Of a stretch of 35,066 bases of DNA, positions 30,962 to 35,066 are shown in pieces. Numbering within the stretch: position 1 is the stretch's first letter; every line of letters starts with the position of its first letter. A model generated the notes under the pieces. It was given only the letters and a program-made list of their open reading frames with translations, was not told the origin of the DNA and made no database searches. This stretch comes from Novosphingobium sp. Chol11 (GTDB lineage Bacteria > Pseudomonadota > Alphaproteobacteria > Sphingomonadales > Sphingomonadaceae). The stretch spans positions 1 through 35,066 of the forward strand of contig CAMDQO010000028.1 in assembly GCA_945906105.1 (NCBI GenBank). Direction: 5' to 3'. A program made the translations under genes and the position numbers.

Positions 30962-32437
30962 ATGGCGCGTGATACAAGCCGCGTGAAGAACGTGGCGCAG
31001 GATCCCGGCCGGACGATTACGCGCGGCGCCGAGGCTAATGCAGCGGGCCTGCTGCTGCGCTTTGTCGCCAGATTCGGCTTTCTGTTCATCGCGGCGCGGC
31101 TTTATGGGGCGCATCTCTATGGCGCTTTTGTTGTTGCCGCAGCCCTGATCGAACTCGCTGTCAGCGTTGGCAGTCTCGCGACCAAGAAAACGCTGTTTCC
31201 CATGCTTGATGGTGCGGAAGATTCGTCCGCGCGACCGGCTGTCCATATCGTCCTCGACGCCGCGCTGCTGGTAACGGCAACCTCGCTTTTGCTCGCTTTG
31301 ATTATCTCTGTCGGCGCGTGGCTACTTGCGCCGCCCGATATTGCCGCTGCGCTCACCCTGCTTGCACCGATGATCGCGGGCCAGGCCTTGATCGACCTGT
31401 GCCTTGCGGCCTCGCGCTGGCGCGGGAAGGTGCGTTACGAGGTCGTCAGCCGATCACTGATCGAGCCATGGTTCCTCGCCTTGGGCGCAATCGCTGCATT
31501 CCAGCTTGGTCTGGGTGCGCATGGTCTTGCCGCGGGCTATTGGTGCGGCACGCTCGCCGCACTCGTCTATGCGGTTTCGGGAGTCGCGCGGCATTATCCA
31601 AACCTTGATCTGCGCCATTATCGACCCAACCGGGCATCACTTCAGGCGATTCTCCGGGCCGCCGGGGCCAACAGCGTCAATGATTTTCTCAACGCGCTTT
31701 ATATGCGCATCGATCTTTATTTCGTTGGGTTGCTGCTCGGTCCCGGGCCAACCGGCATATACGGCATGGCCCGGCAGGTGGCGACGCCGATCCGTCAGGT
31801 GCGGCAGAGTTTCGATGGCCTGCTTGTCCCTGCGGTCGCCAAGGTTATCGGAAAGAATGGTGCGGCAGGGGCGACCGAAGCGCTCGCCTCTGCCGCCCGG
31901 TTGATCCTGGTGATCCAGTTGCCACTCCTGATTACGATTCTGGCGGCCGGGTGGCCGCTGATGGCCTTGCTGGGACCCGGCTTCGAAGCGGGCTACTGGC
32001 CGCTGGTTATCCTCGCCATGGCCGAGGTGCTGCAATCTTCGCTTGGCATTGGCGACCTGATCTTCGTCTATCTGAAGCCGCGTATCAGTTTATATCTCAC
32101 CCTCATCAGCATTACCGCTGGTATCATCACCGCACTGCTGCTGATTCCGCCTCTCGGCATTACCGGCGCTGCCTGCGCATTGTTCACCGCCTATGCGCTG
32201 CGCTCGGTGTTGCGCTTTGCGGTCTTGCGCCACAGCTTCGGCGTGCCAGTGCCGCACAAGCATCTCGTCGGCCCATTGTTCGCGGCGGGCGTGGCGGCGG
32301 GCGTGGCACTCACGATTCCCGGTCCGATGCTTGCCGTCGCCGTCAGTCTTGGCACTTACGCCGCTTTGCTCACTGGCTGGCTGAAGGTGACAGGCCAAAG
32401 CCTTGCGTTAACTGGCTTTGCCGAGCAACCAGCCTAG
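30962..32437 (+). CDS. Polysaccharide/oligosaccharide flippase (Wzx-like, MOP superfamily)
   Basis: A 491-residue protein with about fourteen hydrophobic segments, typical of flippases that move lipid-linked oligosaccharides across the inner membrane. The first segment begins LLLRFVARFGFLFIAARLYG, and YGAFVVAAALIELAVSVG and GPTGIYGMARQVATPIRQVR are family-like loops. Gene order next to two glycosyltransferases supports the role. The 21-base divergent gap leaves little room for a promoter, which must lie inside the glycosyltransferase gene or the start must be later. Its TAG stop is formed by the first bases of a palindromic repeat. Confidence 0.88.
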   Translation: MARDTSRVKNVAQDPGRTITRGAEANAAGLLLRFVARFGFLFIAARLYGAHLYGAFVVAAALIELAVSVGSLATKKTLFPMLDGAEDSSARPAVHIVLDAALLVTATSLLLALIISVGAWLLAPPDIAAALTLLAPMIAGQALIDLCLAASRWRGKVRYEVVSRSLIEPWFLALGAIAAFQLGLGAHGLAAGYWCGTLAALVYAVSGVARHYPNLDLRHYRPNRASLQAILRAAGANSVNDFLNALYMRIDLYFVGLLLGPGPTGIYGMARQVATPIRQVRQSFDGLLVPAVAKVIGKNGAAGATEALASAARLILVIQLPLLITILAAGWPLMALLGPGFEAGYWPLVILAMAEVLQSSLGIGDLIFVYLKPRISLYLTLISITAGIITALLLIPPLGITGAACALFTAYALRSVLRFAVLRHSFGVPVPHKHLVGPLFAAGVAAGVALTIPGPMLAVAVSLGTYAALLTGWLKVTGQSLALTGFAEQPA

Positions 32438-32510
32438 TGGTTCGATTCTGACATTTGCCTCCGCTTTCGGCAAGGGCACGAGCAAATGTCAGAATCTTGA
32501 GAACCACTAG
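32434..32510. repeat. Palindromic element copy 1 (77 bp)
   Basis: Outer arms CTAGTGGTTC (32434-32443) and GAACCACTAG (32501-32510) pair perfectly. Inner arms GATTCTGACATTTGC (32444-32458) and GCAAATGTCAGAATC (32482-32496) also pair perfectly. A four-base bulge (TTGA) lies on the 3' side, and the loop is 23 bases containing TTTCGGCA. The flippase stop codon is the TAG of the first arm. Likely to fold as a strong hairpin in RNA from either strand. Confidence 0.85.
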
Positions 32511-32523
32511 CAACTATATGATT

Positions 32524-32602
32524 CTAGTGGAACTTATAGAATTTGACATTTGAACTTGAGATTTCGGCATACGGGACTCAAATGTCAAATTCGTTCCACT
32601 AG
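32524..32602. repeat. Palindromic element copy 2 (79 bp), covarying with copy 1
   Basis: Outer arms CTAGTGGAAC (32524-32533) and GTTCCACTAG (32593-32602), inner arms GAATTTGACATTTGA (32539-32553) and TCAAATGTCAAATTC (32578-32592); all pair perfectly. A five-base bulge (TTATA) lies on the 5' side and the loop is 24 bases with TTTCGGCA shared with copy 1. Differences between copies are matched on both arms. It lies 13 bases after copy 1, in the convergent gap to lptFG, 22 bases from its stop. Confidence 0.85.
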
Positions 32603-32623
32603 AACCTGATCGGTGTTACCTGT

Positions 32624-34891
32624 TCAGGCCACAGATTCCGAGCGGAGCAGCATCCGCAATCCCAGCAGCAGGAACAGGGCTGGTGCCAGCCACACGGCAA
32701 GCCAGGGTGCCACTTGTCCCGTGGTGCCAAGAATGCGCATAACGCCATCCAGCACGAGAAAGGCAAGGCCTGCCATGGCGGTCATCACCACGCTGCGCGC
32801 CACCTGGCGGGGCTGCTGACTGGCAAAAACCACCGGCATCGCCAGCAGCAGCATGACAAATGGCATGGCCGGCAGAGCCCAGCGATAGGCAAGCCGCGTT
32901 GCGTAGAATGCTGGTGCGTGTCTTGATGGGACTCGCTGGCGCAGCGCCCGTGCCGCCTGACGCGCATCCTGCTTGTCGCCTTGTGTGCCCAGGCGGCGCA
33001 CGTCTGAAGGCATCAGCGCGGTTTGCCAGATCCCGGCATGATCAACAAACCTGCGCACGGGGTGGGCGGCATCAAGCCGTTCGCTTTCAACCAGCACCCA
33101 GCCTTCTGCGCTGTGCCGCGCTGATTGCGCACGCAGCCACTGCGTTAACGAGCCATCGGCATCGCGGCGCAGGATCATCGGTTCGGCAAGCGCCGTGCCA
33201 TCGGCTGAAGCATCGCTGATCCGCACGATATCCTGTCCGATACGGAACCAGCGTTGCTTGACCGTGCCCGCCTCCCCGGCTGTCCGTTCGATCTTTTCCC
33301 ACCATGCTACAAATGTGATCTCGCTGCGCGGCACCGCAAGCTCGGCAAGGGAAAAACCCAGAGCGGCCATCACCAGCGCCGGGACCGAGGCTATTTGCAG
33401 AATGCGAAAGGCAGACATTCCCAGCGTCTGCACGACGGTCAGTTGGCGCGTGTTGCGCATTGCCAGGAAAGCAACGAGCGGTCCGCCAAGCGCCGCGACT
33501 GGTAAAGCCTGAAGCAAGGCGGCGGGCGCGCGCAGTAATAGATATTGCAGCAGCCCCATCAGCCCGGCACCGGCGCGCACCAGAGTATCACCCGCCTCGA
33601 TTACGTCGATCAGCCCGAGGACTGCGGCCATGAACAACCACACGGCCAAGGTGCTGCGCATGACCTGCCAGGCAATGTAGCGCGGGAGCATCGTCATGCC
33701 CAAGCCCGGCAACATTAATGTCAGCGCGTTACGGCCAATGTTATGTCTGCGGGTCCATTGCAACCGGGCGAGCAGGCTGAGCGGCGTGGTTCCGGGCAGT
33801 CTGCGGCCAAGTGTCCAGATCAGCGCAATCAGCGCGGCCAGCCCCCCAATCAGCAGTTGCTGCGGCAGAGCCGGTGGAACATTGTTTTCCGCGCCGATCT
33901 GTCGTGCAAAATTGATGCCGTGGTGTGAAGCCATCATCAGCCCGGCAATCAGGAAGATCGCCGGTGCCCGCCTGCCCGGCGGACTGCCTGCGATCAGCGG
34001 CAGAATCAACAGCGGCATCAAGGGGATGGTCAGCGCTCTTGCCAGTCGCACCCAGATCTCAGCGACGGCTTGTCGCCATTTCTTGGCACCATCGCGGCTT
34101 TGCGTTACCTGCGAAAGCTCGGCGAGGGTAAGCTCTTTCGCGTCGCGCCCGCGCGCCCGGTGTCTGGCTTTCTCTCCAAGTGTGGCGGAAAGTGACATCT
34201 GCTTAAAGTCTATGACCAACGGCCCTGCCGCCCTGCCGCCCTGCGCCGCGATCGACCTGCCATCGACTAGATCAAGTACGATGAGGGCAGAATCCGGATC
34301 GGTGCGCAATGAACCGCTGGCGGCGCTGGCAAGAACCTCACTGCCATCGTTATCGCGCGACCAGACCAGTAACCGCCCCAGTCGCCCACCCACAGCGGTA
34401 TCCGAGGTGAGCATCAGATCCTCAGTAGGGCTGTAGATCGCGCCCGGCTGAAACGACGCGAGGTCGATCCGGTGGCGCGCCATGGCCATCTGCTCGCGAT
34501 AGGCATGGCGCCCGATCGGTTCGAGCCAGCCACTGACGCTCAGATTGGCGAGCCCTGCCACAAGTCCGAAAAGCACCATGGGAAGCACGATCCGCCACGG
34601 TGAAAGGCCAAGGCCCGAAAGACATTCGATCTCTCGTTCGCGCGTCAGGCGATCAATGGCAATGACCATGGCAACGCCAAAAGTGGCGGGAAAGGCCAGG
34701 TTGAGAGAAAATGGCACCATGGCCGTTACCAGCGGGGCAAGATGCCCGATGCCGATGCCAAGCAGTGACATTTCCTGCATCAGGCGCACGGATCGTTCGA
34801 GCAACAGGATAAGAAACAGCACGATCAGGTTGGCAAAGAACAACTTCGCCGGGACCATGAAGAGGTAGCGGTCAATTGTCCGGATGTTCAC
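32624..34891 (-). CDS. Fused LptF-LptG permease (LPS export)
   Basis: A single 755-residue reading frame with two consecutive LptF/LptG-family halves. Half 1 (about 1-365): RTIDRYLFMVPAKLFFANLIVLF, six membrane segments (about 14-33, 55-78, 98-122, 284-301, 310-326, 345-362) around a periplasmic beta-jellyroll region. A linker (366-398) leads to half 2 (about 399-755): MLPRYIAWQVMRSTLAVWLF, segments about 408-430, 447-478, 495-518, 670-690, 700-718 and 728-748, with its own periplasmic domain. LptF and LptG normally are separate proteins that, with LptB, extract LPS from the inner membrane. No lptA, lptB, lptC or lptD is nearby. The C-terminus lies beside a polysaccharide locus, and an IS is 64 bases upstream of the start. 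Confidence 0.85.
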   Translation of the reverse strand: MNIRTIDRYLFMVPAKLFFANLIVLFLILLLERSVRLMQEMSLLGIGIGHLAPLVTAMVPFSLNLAFPATFGVAMVIAIDRLTREREIECLSGLGLSPWRIVLPMVLFGLVAGLANLSVSGWLEPIGRHAYREQMAMARHRIDLASFQPGAIYSPTEDLMLTSDTAVGGRLGRLLVWSRDNDGSEVLASAASGSLRTDPDSALIVLDLVDGRSIAAQGGRAAGPLVIDFKQMSLSATLGEKARHRARGRDAKELTLAELSQVTQSRDGAKKWRQAVAEIWVRLARALTIPLMPLLILPLIAGSPPGRRAPAIFLIAGLMMASHHGINFARQIGAENNVPPALPQQLLIGGLAALIALIWTLGRRLPGTTPLSLLARLQWTRRHNIGRNALTLMLPGLGMTMLPRYIAWQVMRSTLAVWLFMAAVLGLIDVIEAGDTLVRAGAGLMGLLQYLLLRAPAALLQALPVAALGGPLVAFLAMRNTRQLTVVQTLGMSAFRILQIASVPALVMAALGFSLAELAVPRSEITFVAWWEKIERTAGEAGTVKQRWFRIGQDIVRISDASADGTALAEPMILRRDADGSLTQWLRAQSARHSAEGWVLVESERLDAAHPVRRFVDHAGIWQTALMPSDVRRLGTQGDKQDARQAARALRQRVPSRHAPAFYATRLAYRWALPAMPFVMLLLAMPVVFASQQPRQVARSVVMTAMAGLAFLVLDGVMRILGTTGQVAPWLAVWLAPALFLLLGLRMLLRSESVA

Positions 34892-34924
34892 TGTCTATAT
34901 CGGACCTTTGCCTGTCAATGGACT

Positions 34925-35066
34925 TGTAACGGTTTTGTGCCGGTCACCTATCTCATTATGCCACCTTGGCTTCGAATGCGAGGGGGCTGATGCTGCCCAG
35001 ATATGAATGGCGTCTGCGGGTGTTGTAGAACCCGTTGATGTACTGGAAGATGGCAGCTTCGGTCTG
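34925..35066 (-). mobile_element. Right-edge insertion sequence (IS3 family), one terminus
   Basis: The OrfB reading frame ends at 34956 and lptFG begins at 34891, so the IS end lies between. A TGTAACGG at 34925 reads inward with the TG expected of IS3-family ends, but the terminal repeat cannot be verified without the other end. OrfB is transcribed toward lptFG. The end sequence does not closely match the terminus of the left-edge IS. Confidence 0.4.
34956..35066 (-). CDS. IS3-family transposase OrfB, C-terminal fragment (cut by window edge)
   Basis: The minus strand encodes 36 residues ending in a TAA at 34958-34956. The tail FYNTRRRHSYLGSISPLAFE is the end of the DDE integrase domain of IS3-family OrfB, where the conserved YNxxRRHSxLG-xxSPxxFE motif follows the last catalytic residue. 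This version is the IS3/IS51/IS150 style, unlike the YNxxRPHSSLG tail usual for IS407-type elements, which the left-edge OrfA resembles. The two edge elements are therefore probably different insertion sequences. Confidence 0.88.
   Translation of the reverse strand, partial: QTEAAIFQYINGFYNTRRRHSYLGSISPLAFEAKVA

Noticed and set aside
30941..31246. N-terminal extension of the WcaL-like glycosyltransferase
   Set aside because: The additional 102 residues overlap the flippase coding region on the other strand and lack family similarity; the ATG at 30940 starts the GT fold properly.
1..35066. CRISPR arrays, tRNA or rRNA genes
   Set aside because: No regularly spaced repeats and no tRNA-like cloverleaf or rRNA sequence were noticed on reading; a tRNAscan or Infernal run would be the decisive check.

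Overview
The window reads as an alphaproteobacterial chromosome fragment, most likely Sphingomonadales (Sphingomonadaceae or Erythrobacteraceae). The evidence is a high-GC coding style, the mipZ / J-domain protein / phosphoglucomutase cluster next to panC, a Pro-rich TonB with ExbB and two ExbDs, a homoserine dehydrogenase and GlpX close together, RecX beside a DUF192 lipoprotein, and a GC-rich palindromic intergenic element of a kind I associate with sphingomonads. Both window ends lie inside IS3-family insertion sequences: an OrfA N-terminus at the left and an OrfB C-terminus at the right. They look like two different elements, so these may be assembly breakpoints.

Layout: 0.2-2.6 kb holds a DUF2721 membrane protein converging on a telA-xpaC type operon, which has a good sigma70-like promoter. 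2.7-4.4 kb holds a small conserved-looking protein and an MFS transporter. 4.4-10.9 kb is an accessory-like stretch with three type II toxin-antitoxin modules (MazEF, PemIK-like, YefM/YoeB). They are interleaved with a fatty acyl-AMP ligase, recX, a DUF192 lipoprotein and an AT-richer orphan two-TM protein followed by a 46-nt hairpin. 10.9-14.9 kb holds glpX and hom separated by an opposite-strand secreted protein gene, then a periplasmic protein whose start is preceded by a Fur-box-like site.

15.2-18.0 kb is tonB-exbB-exbD-exbD, the energy module for TonB-dependent outer-membrane uptake, ending in a clear terminator. 18.0-22.2 kb holds an Lhr-like ligase-associated DNA repair helicase with a small upstream partner, and a divergent MgtC/DUF4010 membrane protein. 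22.2-26.9 kb holds a 184-bp MITE-like palindromic element abutting pgm, the minus-strand operon mipZ - J protein - pgm, divergent panC, and a CsgG/HfaB-like secreted protein with a terminator. 27.0-32.4 kb holds a luciferase-like oxidoreductase and a surface-polysaccharide patch: two GT4 glycosyltransferases, a methyltransferase and a flippase.

32.4-32.6 kb holds two related 77-79 bp palindromes with covarying arms. 32.6-34.9 kb encodes a single 755-aa protein that looks like LptF fused to LptG, with an IS immediately upstream. I saw no tRNA, rRNA or CRISPR. The strongest leads are the LptF-LptG fusion beside an IS, the covarying palindrome pair, the Fur-like site next to the TonB operon, and the TA-rich island around the orphan membrane protein. 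None of these is proven here to be a new system.
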